Positions 41,763 to 56,080 are shown, counted from the first letter of the stretch. The stretch is DNA of 64,000 nucleotides from Solanum dulcamara (GCF_947179165.1 NC_077239.1:69641134-69705133); one strand, 5' to 3'. Numbers and translations are program-made. The notes: a model not told the origin generated them from the letters alone.

Positions 41763-44309
41763 TCAAAGCATATCCTCTAACATCTGAATCATCCGCTCAG
41801 ACTGGCCATCAGTTTGTGAGTGAAAAGTTGTACTCATATCAAGACTAGTACCCAAACCATGCTGCAATGCCTGCCAAAAATGCCAGTAAACAACGAACCC
41901 CGATATGAAATAATAGATACTGGTACACCATAAAGCTAAACGATCTGATTGATACACAACTGAGCTAGTTTCTCCGATGTGTACTTCACCCGAACCAGAA
42001 TAAAATGGGCAGACTTGGTTATTGTATCAACAACCACCCATATAGAATGATAACCGCCCATGGTGGGAGGTAAACTCACAACGAAGTCTATGGTGATCTA
42101 CTCCCACTTTCAAGTAGGAATGGGTATCATCTGAGTCACACCTTCGGGCTGCTGGTGCTCACACTTGACCTGTTGGGAGGTCAAACACTTGGACACGAAC
42201 TCAGCGATGTTCCTTTTCATCCACACTACTAAAAATGCCTACTAAGGTCATGAGACATCTTTGCCGCGACCATATGGATAGAATATCGTGAACGATGAGC
42301 CTCCTCTAGAATCAATCTGATCATATCACCTACCTTGGGCACACAGATCCTGCCCTCGATCCTCAAAACACCCTCTGAATTAAGTCTAGCCTTCTTGGCT
42401 TCACCCTTCAACACCTTATATAAAATGAGACATGACTTATCTCATCAAACTGCCGCTCCCTAATCTGCTCAACTAATGAGGAACGAGCCTTAATGAAAGT
42501 AATAAGTCTTCCACTCTCCTCAGAAACCCTCAGTCGGATAAAACTGTTGGCTAACCTCTGAACATCTCTAGCCAAGGGCCTCTTTTCAACACTAATCACC
42601 GTGAGGCTGTCCATACTAGGAGCCTTCCTACTCAAAGCAGCGGCCACCACATTGTCCTTCCCTGGTTGATATAAGATAGTCACATCATAGTTCTTTAGTA
42701 GCTCAAGCCATTTGCGTTGTCTCAATTTCAGATCCCTTTGACTGAAGATGTACCGAAGACTTCGGTGATTAGTGAATACCTCACAATATATATCATACAA
42801 GTAATAGCGCCATAACTTCAACACAAATACCAATGCTGCTAACTCTAATTCATGGGTAGGGTAGTTCTTCTCATGTGCCTTCAACTGTCTCGGCGCATAA
42901 GGAACTACCTTTACTTTCTACATTAAAATGGCACTGGAAGCGTCACAATACACGGTGAAGTCCACACCCTCCTCAAGTAAGGTCAAAACAGGAGCTGAAT
43001 GCAACAACGTCTTGAGCTTTTGAAAGCTTGCCTCGCACTCATTGGACTAATGGAAATCTACTACCTTCTGAGTCAGTCTAATCAAAGGATCCATAATAGT
43101 AGAAAATTCTTGAATGAAGCATCGGTAATACCTGACCAAACCCACAAAACTTTGAATCTCGATAGGGGAAGTAAGCCTGGTCCAGCCTCTATCTTCCTCA
43201 ATCTTGGTCGTATCCACCCTAATACACTCCTTGGACACTGCATGTCTTAGAAATGCCACAGAATCAAGCCAAAACTCACATTTGGAGAACTTTGCATATA
43301 ACTTCTGTTGCCTTAATTTTTGAAGCACCGACCTTAAATAACAAATATGATCCTCCTCTGTCTTGTAGTACACCATTATATCATCTATGAAAACAATCAC
43401 AAATGAGTCTAAATATTGTCGAAACTCCCCATTCATCAACTCCATGAAAGCTGACGTTAGTCAGCCTAAAAGACATAACCAAGAACTCATAATGGCCATA
43501 ACAGGTCCGGAAAGCTATCTTAGGAATATCTGATAGCCTAATCCTCAACTGATGGTACCCAGATCTCAAGTTAATTTTAGAGAACAAGGACACTCCCTGA
43601 AGATGATCAAACAGATCATCAATATGAGGAAACAAATATTTGTTCTTGACTGTCACCTTGTACAACTGTCTATAATCGTTGCACATCCTCATAGATCCAT
43701 CCTTTTTCTTCACAAACAAAACCGGTACACCCCAAGGTAACACACTAGGGTGAATAAACCCTTTACTCAAAAAATCTGACAATTGGTCCTTCAACTTTTT
43801 CAACTCTGCCGAAGCTATGTGATAAAGTGGACTAGAAAAGGGCTTAGTGCCCGGCTCTAAGTTGATAGCAAAGTCAATATCCCTATTTGGAGGGACTCCT
43901 AGAAGATCAGTGGGAAAGACATCGGCTAACTCCTTAACCACAGAAATAGACTCCATATAAGGTGACTCAGCACTAGTATCCCAAATAAAAGCCAAATATG
44001 ATATACACCCTCTATCAATCAATATCTGAGAAAGCATATAGGAGATGACCTTATTAGGGTAAGAACCACTAGGGCCCTTCCATTGGATCTTCGAAACAAC
44101 ATGTATCGCTAAGGTCACTATTTAGCATAACAATCAAGAATATCATGATAAAAAGAAAGCCAATCCATACCCAATATCACGTCGAAGTCTACCATCTCCA
44201 GTATAATCAGGTCTACCCAAGTATCATACCTGGCTAAATAAATAAGACAAGATTGATACACTCGATCCACTATTAAAGGTTCACCTATGGGTGTGAAATG
44301 GGCATACAA
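41763..44309 (-). pseudogene. Gypsy 1 pol: protease, reverse transcriptase, RNase H, integrase core
   Basis: From right to left: protease tail MVDFDVILGMDWLSFYHDIL (44118-44309), RT palm with [20 protein letters not shown] and [20 protein letters not shown] (43381-44118), the catalytic [12 protein letters not shown] block (43047-43445), RNase H NYPTHELELAALVFVLKLWR (42408-42884), and integrase zinc-binding and core remnants down to [20 protein letters not shown] (41763-41957). The RT is frameshifted near 43440 and the integrase core is heavily broken. Confidence 0.92.
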
Positions 44310-45900
44310 TCACAAGTCAAATGAAATCCAGATGCAAAATAGGTAGAAACATAGTATAATGTAGATCCAAGATCAAATAACACGGATGCAGGTCGATGGA
44401 AAATTGGGATGATACCTGTAATAACTGCATCGGAAGCCTCAGCCTTAGTTCTCTCCGAAAAAGTATAGCACTGATTTCCTCTACCACCACTCGCCTAAAT
44501 TGTACCTCTACCATGCGGAACCACATCACTGCTACTTGAGGCCCCTCTAGCCGGAGGTGCCAAATATCTCTTTGGAGCCGCTAATAAGTGCGTTGGGGAC
44601 TTGAATGAGTCTTTAATAGGCACTAGCGCATCAAGTGATCCAGATCTCCACAACTAAAACATGATCTCAAGACAAAAGACTACTACAAAGAACCCAATAG
44701 AATATCATAACTACCTTGGCCCGAACCCTGAGATCCTTTAACCACCTGCCCACTCTCAGTTGCTGGCATAAAAGCATGAACAGGTCTCTGGCGTTGAAAC
44801 TGACTACCGCCTCTGTGTTAACCCCTACCTCCAAACAAGGTACCTGAAAACTAACCACTAGCACGGGCCCTCTTAAGATCCCCAAACTCCTCTCTAAACA
44901 TCATTTCCGCCTTCTTGGTGGTGGTCACATTGGACTGGAAGGAATCCATTCACAGGCTGATCTGAATACATAAGACCGAATATAGCAGGTCAAACCCCTC
45001 ACAAATCTACGGACTCTATCTGCCTCATCTGGGATCAATGTTGTAGTATGCTTCGACAACTGACAGAAAGATGCCTCATACTAGGCAACGAACATACCAC
45101 CCCGAGTTAAATTCTCGAAGCTCAATTTTTTCTCCTTACATATGCTTCATGGAATGAAGCCATCCTCAAAAGCACTAGCAAAAACTCCCCAATAAACTGG
45201 AGGAATCCAACTGGTCTGGACCTCATGAATTTCTTCCACTACTCTTAGGACAACCCATGGAGATAGAGTGCAACAAATCGAATACCCCATACATCAGTCA
45301 TACTCACCACCTTTAACATCTCACGACAAAATATCAAGAACTCGTAAGCATCCTCGCTCCTACCACTCTAGAACTGGGGTGATTTTATCTTCTCAAACCT
45401 CTCATAGACTGCTGATCTACTATAGTCATAACCATGTCTGGTGCAAGATGCGCACCAACAGTTGGTATGGGACCCAATGGTGGCTGGCCTACCTGATCCT
45501 GAACTACTGGACCTGATGCTGCTCTGGGGTCTATGCACCAATCCTAGTCTGTGAACCCTATAGAGTGCTTCTGCCTGCAGTACCCTGTGAAAAACTCTCC
45601 AACATACCCAGCATCTTCAATAAAGTCTCTTGAAGCAACGGTGGTGCGGACTCTGGAGGAACCTGGTCTTCAGTAATCTTAATAGGTGGCTCTAGGGAGG
45701 CCTCTCTAGCACGACCTCGGGCATGTGCCTCTCCTCGAGCACGATCTCTACCCAGAACTGCTCTATGGCCTCGACCTCTAGATCAGTCCCTACCTCTATG
45801 CCTAGCTAGGGTCTCAACAACTATTTCGGGGACTACTTCCCTTCTACCAGTAGACGTAGATCTGGTCCTCAACATCTGCAAAAAAACAAGCGACACTCAA
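44310..45900 (-). pseudogene. Gypsy 1 gag region, degenerate
   Basis: Position between protease and the primer-binding site, Arg-rich translated stretches and scattered frames mark it as gag. A zinc-knuckle remnant is expected near 44630 but is not clean. No frame longer than about 80 residues survives. Confidence 0.7.
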
Positions 45901-46058
45901 CACTAGCGATAAAAACCCAACATGATAAGAAAAAATGAATAAAGAAAGTTTTCTAACAACCTTTATAGCCTCTCAAAGATTAGTACAGACGTCTCTATAC
46001 AGATCCTTGAGACTCCACTTAGACTTGACTTGTACACGTGAGACCTATGAACTTGGGC

Positions 46059-46069
46059 CTTTGATACCA
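46059..46069 (-). other. Primer-binding site of gypsy 1
   Basis: On the minus strand it reads 'tggtatcaaag', close to the complement of initiator methionine tRNA used by this class. It lies three bases from the inner end of the 5' LTR, which starts in plus orientation with 'tgtcataacc' at 46073. Confidence 0.8.
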
Positions 46070-46072
46070 TTT

Positions 46073-49000
46073 TGTCATAACCTGAATTTGGGTGTGATGG
46101 CACCTATCCTTTTCCATCAGACAAGTCAGCCTAAAACTCAACAATTATGGAAGATAAAGCAAAACATAATTTAAATAGGTAAGTAATAAACAAAAGAGGA
46201 AGTCTTTCAACTTAAACAACTCCCAAAGATTTGTTGTCACATGTACAAGCCACTAAATAGGACTAAAATAAAAGAAACAAGTCTCAACATGCCTTTAAGA
46301 TAATAGCCCATACCATAGGGTAGCCCTATAGAGCCAAAATAAAAGGCTTCCGTCATAGAAGAAGAGTATGTTATAGAATAGACTATACCCCTAGATCCGG
46401 TACAGAAATGGAGTAAGGTAATTCATCATCAACCAAGGCAGAGAGTCTCTTCAACTCTTAAACAAAGTAAAACATAAAAGTACAGAAAATTAGAAAGTCC
46501 ACTAAATGACAATAGCTACCTCTCTCAAACTCTTGGAAGCCTCAGGTGATCAAAGTCTAGGCTCAGATCCTACACTAGTGTAGAAACAAGGGGTGAGTAC
46601 CAAACAACAGGGTACCTAGAAAAGCCAACTGACAAAACTAAGTAAATTTATTAGGATTCACGAACTCCTTTCCAACCCAACCGAACATCCATAACTACAA
46701 CCTGCATAGAAAATCAACCCAACTAGCAGTTTAAACTAAACAGTTCAAATAACGCTCAAATCAAAGCTTAGTATCACAAGTCATAACTTACAAATAATCA
46801 TAATCAAATACAGGTATCATGTCTGTCACACAAATATGCTGGAATGAATATGCACACTCAATGATCATGCATGTGTGCAATTGATGGCAAAGACCTCGAC
46901 ATCATAATCTTTTGCCAGAAATGACCTCGACACCACAATTCCTCGCTAGAAGAGACTTCAGCATCATAATCTCCCTGAAAATGATATCGTCTTCATAATA
47001 CCCCATTGGAAATGACCTCAGCATCGTAATATCTCACTGGAAATGACCTCGACATCATAATATCTCACCAAAAATGACCTCAGCATTACAATATCTTGCT
47101 AGAAATAACCTCGGTATCACAACATCTCATCGAAAATGACCTCAACATCACATCTCATGGAATATGACCTCAGCATCATAATATCTCACTAATAATGACC
47201 TTGACATCACAACATCTTACTGAAAATAACCTCGACATCACAACATCTTGCCAAAAATGACCTCGATATCACAACATCTCACCAAAAATGACCTAGGCAT
47301 TATAATTATGTCCATCTCATCACGGTGTTCTACAACTAATGCAATCAGCATGCTCACACAAGTAATAAGGAATATATCAAGTCAAACAATTCATAATCAT
47401 AAACAGACTATCAAAGTCTTTCATCAAATACACATACATCAAGATCAAGACATGTCATTCTTGAATCAATACAATAGCCATATTATCTTTTATTAATTCT
47501 GTCGATCAATTTAGATTAGTTCATATCATATTTGAATCTATAATCTCATCTCCGTTACTATCCAATACACACAACAAAAGAAAATTTGGGATTTTATAAG
47601 ATTTACAAAGTTTTAAGAGTCCACTTATCTTAGCCAAATCGTGATCAATCAATCAACGTGAGCCTTCCCCTTTTGAATATACTCTGAATTGCCATAATCT
47701 AATCAAATAGTGTCTCATAATAAAAAAACCAAGTCCAACAATACCAAAAATGCAAAATTTGGGGAAAAAGATAAAAATGATCAAATTCCGATTTTAAAAA
47801 TGGGGTCTAAATTAGTGAAATTTTACATGGAAACGTTCTTCTAAGTATTAGGAACTCATTGGTGAAATCCGTTTTGAAAAATAAGTTCAAATCAAATCAC
47901 AATCCTTATTTAAAGCATATTTCCAAAGTTTTTGAAAAACCCAATTTCACCAATTAAAATCATCAATTTCCATATTTAAATCCGAAATTAATCAATAGGT
48001 AATGAAGGTTTGAAGTCAAAAGAGCTTACCCAATAGTTTCCACGCAAAAATCCTCTTTCAAATCACCTATCTCGAGCTCAAGAACTCCAAAAATGGAATA
48101 AAAAGTTTAACCTCCATCTAAATCCTCTCAAATGTCTCTTAAGCGACTTGGGTTTCGCTTTCGCCGAGGTTCTCTTTCATGAACAGAAGCGAACCCCACT
48201 TAATTGAAGTAGCTCGCTAAAGCAACGGGTGCATTGCTTAAACGGATGTCACTAAAGCAATGGCACCTCATTTATGCGAGCGTCGCTAAAGAGGCACCCC
48301 TTGCTAAAGTGGGGACACCAGAACACAGCAACGTCTAAATTTCATCGTCCCAAAAGCCTCTGAAATGATCCTCGAGATTCGTTCAGAACCTCGTACACAC
48401 AAACCATATATGCAACCCAACTAAATTTGTCATTCTGAAATCAACAGAACTATCATAATTTAATTTTGAGGTCTCCTTGATCTGAAGCTCGATAAGTTAC
48501 AACCAAATCAACTCTAAGCCTAAAAAAGATGAAAACGCCCTCAGAGCTTTTGAAAAATACACAGAAACTCTTTTCAAGCCTAAAATCACCCTCCGATTCC
48601 AACAGAGTTGTAGGAATTTAATTTTTAGCATTCGATCCCTGAATGTTGACCAAAGTCGACTCTATGGACAAAAACTCAAAGATTTTCAACAAACACCTCA
48701 AATTTATGATATAACCCCGAATCTGATTTTTTCAACTCTCCTAGAACAATTTCAACATTCTAGAACTAATGAAATTAACAAAATTTTGTTTGAGACCTGA
48801 AACTCTGAATAACCTCAAATACCATTTTTGAGCCATTCAAACCTCGAAAATATCAAAGTTTACCAAAAATCTCAACTTTTCAAGAAAAACCATAAAATCG
48901 ACATCGAATATCAATCGAATATGACTCAGAGAAACTATTGGGAGAGGTAAAATGATCATTTTGCAAAAAATTCCAAAAACAACCTTTAAGGTCATTACAC
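46073..49000 (-). repeat. Gypsy 1 5' LTR (about 2.9 kb)
   Basis: Full-length LTR bounded by 'tgtcataacctg' and 'aggtcattaca' in plus orientation, so TG...CA on either strand. It contains a 31-base tandem array at 46889-47305 of about 13 copies. Confidence 0.88.
46889..47305. repeat. 31-base tandem array in the 5' LTR (about 13 copies)
   Basis: Same repeat as at 37706-38031 but with roughly three more units, so the array changed length after the two LTRs were formed as identical copies. Confidence 0.88.
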
Positions 49001-51334
49001 ACGATCCGCTAGATATGATCAGTTGCCACGAGGAACACCTTTACTAGGATCTGTATCAAAAAAGACATAAAAGTAGGGGTGTGTACAATCAACATGTCCT
49101 TAGTAGGTTTGACCAACTTAGTATAAGATAGATAATCAGAACTTTCGAAATAAACTATGAAATGCTTCCACCTGCATATAGAAAATTCTCATTATAGCAA
49201 TGATGCCACCAATTTATATAAGAATGATGCGAATAAAATAAACAAGTAAAACTACATATAAATACCCATAATAGAAGGCAAATTCAAAATAACAGAGAAG
49301 ACCAATGCAATGATGAAATGATAATGTGTTGGAATCAAGGCTGTCGCACAACCGATCGTATACACCTTGACAAGCCTCTAGCTCCGAAGGCAAGGACCCA
49401 TGGGGACTCACATTCCATATACCAAATCTCATGATCTCAATAGCTCATCAACTTGCCACCTAGCTTGTGGTCAAGGATATATAAGGTGTCTTATTTTCTT
49501 TCTCAAAAATAGTACTTCCATAGTTCTCAATTTTCCATGAGCAATGATTTGATGAATGAGGATGAATGCATAATAACATATACAACACATATGCAACTTA
49601 ATGGATGTATAATAAGAGTTCAAATTCTCAAATCTCAAATAAATCATGAAATGCGCCCTCTCATGGTAAAAGTAGTGATATAAATCATTTGAAACATGCA
49701 TTTATCTTTTAAAAAACGTTCATTTCATGCTAAGATTTGATAAGACTCATCTCAAGCCCCTCTCTCGGGCATTTCACATCAACACATATGAATAATCAGT
49801 TCAAAGTCCTTCTCATAGGTAATCTCATGAGTCACATCCTCTCAAAACAAATAATAATATCACATAAGGCCCCTACATAGGCTCATCAACACAAATAAGC
49901 TACCACACAGGGTAAAGCAACACAAATAAGGCCCCACACAGGTGAAGCAATATAATTCATAACTTACCACAACTCAAACTCATGCTACAATCACATCCTA
50001 TAGTCTAATTCATAAGAAAGATTAACTACCCACCCCAGTATAGAAGAAGGATAAGTCAAATCCTACCTCGAAGGTCGAAACTTCACCCAAACAACTCTAG
50101 GAGAGCTTTGTCCTCAAAAACCAACTCCAAAACGATCCTCAACTATCAAGAATGGAAAGTATTCATCAAAGGGGGTCCAACGATACCCATTTTTCTTAGG
50201 TTCGGAACTAGAGTTAAAATCATTCGAAAATCATCTCAAAAATAAAAAGGCTAAAATCAAAATTTTATTTAAAAATAATGTTCTACAAGTATAAATGATT
50301 TCTTGATTGAAAAACCAATTAAAATTTAAAATCAAATAATCATAAATTTTCCAATTTAGGAGAAAAAACCAAAACATGTATTGGAATATTGTTTTTTAAA
50401 GAGTTTTGAAAGATGAAATTTGACGAAAAATGATTTAGAAGTGATAAAGACACTTACTCCAACAAATTTCCTCAATAAATCCCACAAATATCTCTTCTCC
50501 TAACCTCCCAAGTGTTTGAAAATACAGAAAATAAGAAAAAGAAGGGAAGAACCCGACCTTACTATTATGGAAATAGGGGGTCTGTGAATGTGGGCCTAGT
50601 GCCGCGTACGCGACCCACCCACGTGGTCTGGGCTTCCGCGAACGCGCCGACACTCTTGCAAATGCGTACCCTTCCTAAGATGTTCTCCGCAAATGCGCTC
50701 CAAAAAGTCGCGATCACGATCACATAACCCTTCGCTATCACGCCCTATATGCCTGCGAATGTGGAGCCCTTGCCTAGCCACTCACTGCAAATGCACTAAG
50801 GGACCCATGATCATGGTCCTTGGCACCAGATAAATGCAAATCTTATAAAGTTTCCAATTGGACTCTTGGAATTCGTTCGGGGTCAGATAAAAATAAACTA
50901 GATATGATGTCTACTAAAATTGACATTTAGGAATCAATGGAATCATTGAATTTCTGAAAAATTATTGTTATTAACAAAATGCCCTCACGAACCTCTCTTA
51001 GGCGTAAAATTTTAATTTTTTGCCTAAACATCCAAAATGCAACCTAAGGTCTCGGGGCTCTAACCAACTACCCTACTAGACCAAACTGGAAGTTTTGGAT
51101 GCTACAAAATTGAAAGAATCACCATCCGATGCTCGAATCTTGAAATATTGGACCAAGTCAACTATCTTAAAATAACTCAACTCAAAAGGCTCAAAATCAC
51201 CTAAATCTCATCCGAAAGTATCGGGGACCAAACTAACAATTCCCACATCATAAAATAATCATGAAAACACTAAGGGAAAGGTAAAAATGGTCATTTCATA
51301 CACAAAAGTAATTTCTCATGAAATGGGATTTACA
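49001..51334 (-). repeat. Gypsy 2 3' LTR (outer end missing)
   Basis: It aligns with about 56584-58908 ('ctagatatgatcagttgcc' versus 'ttagatctgaccagctgcc'), through 'cccctctctcgggcatttc' and the GC-rich 'gcgaacgcgcc'-type section, to the end 'aaatgggatttaca'. Confidence 0.88.
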
Positions 51335-51521
51335 CTATACATTACTAAAACATGCGTTTGTCCTCAAATGAAAATCTAAGTAAAGTACCCGATAAGGTGA
51401 AAAGCCGGGGATATCTACTATGCATATTAGACTCAAACTAACACATAGACTCCTTAACTGGTTGATCCTCCACTACACTTCCGCTGAATCAATATGATTG
51501 GATCTTAATTGTCTAGTCTGC

Positions 51522-52265
51522 CTATCCAAGAGCAAGAGACTCCTCTCCATACTTCTTCAAAATCTCAAAAAGGCCAATAAACCTCAGAGTAAGCTTTCCT
51601 TTCTTCCCAAACCTCATCACACCTTTACTGAGTAACACATAAATCAAAACCCGCTCACCAATAACAAAGGACATATTACAAACACACTTATCAACATAAC
51701 TCTTTTGCCTACTCTGGGCTGTCACAAGTCACTGATGAATCAACCTCACTCTATCCATGGAATCCCTCAACAAATCTATACACTAAGTTTGTACCTCAAA
51801 TGAGTCAAACCATCCAAAGGGAGATCTACACCTCCTTCCATACAATACCTCAAATGGTGTCATCTGAATACTAAAATGGTAACCATTGTTATAGGCAAAC
51901 TCCATAAGGGGTAAGAATTGGTCCCAATGACCACCAAAGTCCATAACACAAAAACAAAGCACAGAACACACGGATTGACTGTCGGTCTAAGGATGAAAAA
52001 TAGTGCTCAACTCAAGATTGGTACCTATATGATCCTGTATAAAGCTCAAAAAATGTGAGGTAAACTGAGTACCTCTATCCGACACAATAGAGATAGGTAC
52101 ACCATGTAACCAAACAATTTCACAGATGTAGATCCTAGCTAATAGCTCTACATTGTAGCTACTCTTCACCGGAATGAAATGAGTCAATTTGGTCAACAGA
52201 TCCCTAATCACCCAAGTAGAATCATACTTACCCAAAGTCAAGGGTAATCTAGCCACGAATTCCAT
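51522..52265 (-). pseudogene. Gypsy 2 integrase fragments
   Basis: Reads MEFVARLPLTLGKYDSTWVI, VSDRGTQFTSHFLSFIQDHI (second catalytic Asp context), then EFAYNNGYHFSIQMTPFEVL YGRRCRSPFGWF in adjacent frames and KSYVDKCVCNMSFVIGERVL. Stops separate the blocks. Confidence 0.9.
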
Positions 52266-52599
52266 GGTGATGTGCTCTTAATTCCACTAAGGAATGGGCA
52301 TCCTTTGCATCGTACCACCCAGACTTTGGTGCTCACACTTCACTTGCTGGTAATTCAGACATTTGTATACGAAGTCCATGATATCTCTCTTCATACCACA
52401 TCACTAATAGTGTTGTCACAAGTCTTGAAACACCTTTGACACCCTCGGGTGAATATAATACTTCAAACAATGAACCTCCTCCAATACCATATGCATCAAT
52501 AGTGTTGTTACAAGTCTTGAAATATCTTTGACACCCCCACGTGAATAGAATACTTCAAACAATGAACCTCCTCCAATATCATACGCACCCAACTACCAA

Positions 52600-53430
52600 C
52601 TCTAGGTACACAAATACGACCACAAATCCTCAAAACTCCCCAGGATCAAGAGAAACCAAATTACCTTCACCTTTCAAGACTTTGTCCCAAATCACTCTCA
52701 ACTTGTCATCATCAAACTGATGGGCACGAATCTGATCCATCAATGTAGACCTAGCCTCTACGAAGGCCAAAATTCAATGAGGTGATGAAATATCAAGTCA
52801 AACTAACTGTCTAGCCAACGATTGAACCTCCAATGTCAAAGGTCTCTCCTCCTCCTTAAGAAAGGCTAAGCTACCTATGCTAGGTGCTTTTCGACTCAAT
52901 GCATCCGCCACTATATTTGCCTTTCCCCGATGATAAAGGTTGGTGATATCATAATCCTTCAACAACTTCAACCATCTATGTTACCTTATGTTCAAATTTG
53001 CTGAGAAAAAAGATACTTAAGGCTGTAATGATCGATAAAGAAACTTCAGAATGCACAACATAGAGATAATGTCCCCACAACTTCAAAACAAAGACCACCG
53101 CTGCTAACTCCAAATTATGAGTAGGGTAGTTCTTCTCATGCACCTTCAACTGTCAAGAAGCATATGCTATAACTCTTTTCTTTTGCATCAATACCCCACC
53201 CAAGCCAATATCGGAAGCATCATAAAATACAACAAATGCGACTCCCTCCTCGAGTAGTGCCAAAATAGTTACCGAGCTCAATAAATCGATCTTTTGAAAG
53301 CTCGTCTCCCACTTATCTATTCACTGAAACAACATAGTCTTCTGAGTCAACTTAGTTAATGGACTTGTGATGGAAGAGAGACACTAAACAAACCGGCGAT
53401 AATAGCCCGATAAATAATAAAACTCCAAAT
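52600..53430 (-). pseudogene. Gypsy 2 RNase H region, decayed
   Basis: By position and by remnants on the minus strand (a '[19 protein letters not shown]'-type segment around 53080-53150) this corresponds to the RNase H and tether of gypsy pol. No long frame remains. Confidence 0.6.
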
Positions 53431-53684
53431 CTTGGTAGAAAAAGTAGGCCTTACCTAATCATGAACCGCCGCAACCTTGGTCGGATCAACCATAATTCTA
53501 CCTTTGGTCACCACATGACCCAACAAAGCACAAACTTAAGCACGACCCTTGGAGAAATTTGCAGTCTACCTTTGGTCACCACTTGGAGAACTTTGCATAT
53601 AACTTTTTCTCTTTCAATATATAAAGCACGACCCTCAAGTAACAGACTTGGTGAGCCTCATTCGTGGAGTAAACCAAGATATAA

Positions 53685-54652
53685 TCAATGAATATAATCA
53701 CAAAAGAATCCAAACCAAAACACCCAGTTCATCAATGCTATTAAAGTGGTCGGGGCATTACTCAATCCAAAGGACATGACCACAAACTTATAATGCCCAT
53801 AACGAGTCTTAAAAGAAATCCTCAAAAATACAACATCCCAAACTCTCAACTGATGGTAATTTGACCTCAAATTAGTCTTAAAAAATATCGATGCACCCTA
53901 AATCTGGTCAAATAAATTATCGATACGGGGAAGAAGATATTTATTCTTAATTGTAAACCTTGTTCAACTATCGATAATCGATACACATCCTCATAACACC
54001 ATGTTTCTTCTTCACAAATAAGACCGGTGCACCCCATGATGAAACACTAGACTGAATAAACCAATTTTTCAACAAATCTTCTAATTGTTCCTTCAACTCA
54101 GCTAGAGCCATCCAATAAGGAAAGATAGAAATGGTCTTGGTGCCCGACTTTAAATTAATCACAAAGTCAATATCACGGTCCGAAAGAACACTAGGTAAGT
54201 CCATAGAAAACACATTCATGAACTCTCTTACCACCCTCATGGTCTCTGAAAAAGATGAATCCTTAGTAAGATCATGGATGTGGGACAAATAAGACAAGAA
54301 AACCTTTCTTCATCAAATGGCGGACACTATTAAAAAATATCACTCCCTTTGGATACGAACTCACCCTTCTACGTAATCAAGGTAAACTGGGATAAGCTAA
54401 GGTCACAATCCTAACATAACAATCTACAATAGCATGATAGGGTGGTAACCAATCCATACCTAATATCATATCAAAATCAATAATATCTACTAAAATCAAG
54501 TATGCCCGAGTCTCACTACTTGAAAATGTTACTACATTTCCCCGATACACTCGATCCACCACTAGAAAATCGCCTATTAGGGTAGAGACACTAATAGGTA
54601 CTGCAAAAGGCTCACACACATAATCAATGCCTGTGGAAAAATAAGTAGACAT
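53685..54652 (-). pseudogene. Gypsy 2 protease and reverse transcriptase fragments
   Basis: Protease end DIIDFDMILGMDWLPPYHAI (54377-54652), RT start [40 protein letters not shown] (53968-54297) and palm piece TRYGHYKFVVMSFGLSNAPT (53685-53870). Frames are broken between pieces, and the catalytic YIDD context is only partly readable. Confidence 0.88.
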
Positions 54653-54659
54653 ATATGAA

Positions 54660-56080
54660 TAAGGTTCAGGATCAAATAACCTTGTAGAAGAGCGATGACA
54701 AACTGAGACGATACTTGTGAGCGCTACATCTGAGACCTCTGCCTCAGATCTACCAAGTATAGCATAGCATAGTCTACGATCACCATTAGCCTGGGAACCG
54801 CCATAAGCTCCCTAAGCTCCATCCTTGGTACCCTTAGTACCAACCCTAGTAGTCTGTAAATCATCTCTAACAACTGGAACTTGAGTTGCATGAATAGCTT
54901 ATGACCCAAGCTAAATAGTAGAAGAAGCACATCTAGAGCAATCCTTTTCCTTATGCCTAAACTCGTTATAAACAAAACAACCTCGAGGACCTGAACCTCG
55001 CGGAGGATAAATATAATAGTCAACATGTCCTCCTTGACCCGAAGAACTACCATGACTAGTCTAACTAGACCTGGGTTTACCAGCACCACCTATACCCTAA
55101 AACATTGCATGTACTGGCCTACCCTGATAACTTTGGGTGCCCTAACCTGAATAATCTCTAACTCTGGATGAATGACCACTGAACTGACCCTGGCTATGAA
55201 ACCTCTTGGCGACACTCTATCTAGCATGTCGATTACTCTCGATCATCCTAGCATGGTCGATAATGCTCTAGAATGTGCCACTTGATTATACAAGAGAAGT
55301 TGTGGCCTCTTGAAGAAAATCAGAGAATCCCTTAACCAACTTATGAATCTACTTAAACTCGGGAATACTCGACATAGCATAATGAGACAACTCATGAAAA
55401 CGATAAGGAACCCTACTCCAATCTATCAAACTCATACTTAAGCTAATCACTGAGACTATATGGAATGAACCTCCCCAAGAACACCTTAGTAAACTGCTCT
55501 CAACTCATCACAGGAGAACCAACAGGCCTACGGGCAAGAACCGAGATTCACCACTCCTTGGCCACTCCTACAAACTGATTAGAGATGTAGGACACTTTTT
55601 ATGCCTCCAAAATACCCAGGTTGAACAACCTGTCGTGGCACTCACTCAAGAAGTCATAGTTCTTCTCCTAGTCATTCCATTGAAACTAGGATGTGCCAAT
55701 ATCAGAGGTGCAATAGAAGGCACTAAAGTGGTGGTATAACACTAACTATAATAGGAGAACCTGATATACCCAAAAGAATACCAGAAGGAAGTGCACTATC
55801 CAATCATGGTAATTAACTCATGAAGCATCACAATATTGTCTGGGACCGAGAGAGGCTGGGTTGGTCCCCTCTCCTTAGTTTGCAGCTCGATATCATCATC
55901 ATGCTCATATATAGGCTTAGGCGATGCCACCTTAGCTCGTCCTCGAGTAGGTGATTCCTATCTCACTTGACTGCGACCTTTAACTCCACTATATCCTCTG
56001 CCTCACCCATAGATTAGGGCTTGAAAGGCAAGAACGACTTCACCCACTGTAACTCTGGCTCTAGTCCTCACCATCTGCGT
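54660..56080 (-). pseudogene. Gypsy 2 gag region, degenerate
   Basis: Lies between protease and the primer-binding site. It has scattered short frames only and no intact zinc knuckle. Confidence 0.6.

Larger units (their letters stand above)
37322..49000 (-). mobile_element. Ty3/gypsy retrotransposon 1 (chromovirus-like), degenerate
   Basis: On the minus strand the order is 5' LTR (46073-49000), primer-binding site, gag (44310-45900), protease, RT, RNase H, integrase and C-terminal region (39771-44309), then 3' LTR (37322-39700). The LTR ends in plus orientation are 'tgtcataacc' and 'ggtcattaca'. The 3' LTR lacks about 550 bases at its outer end. The integrase is split by an unrelated insertion at 40373-41762. 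Multiple frameshifts and stops make it non-autonomous. It ends exactly where a family-2 LTR begins truncated at 49001. Confidence 0.92.
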
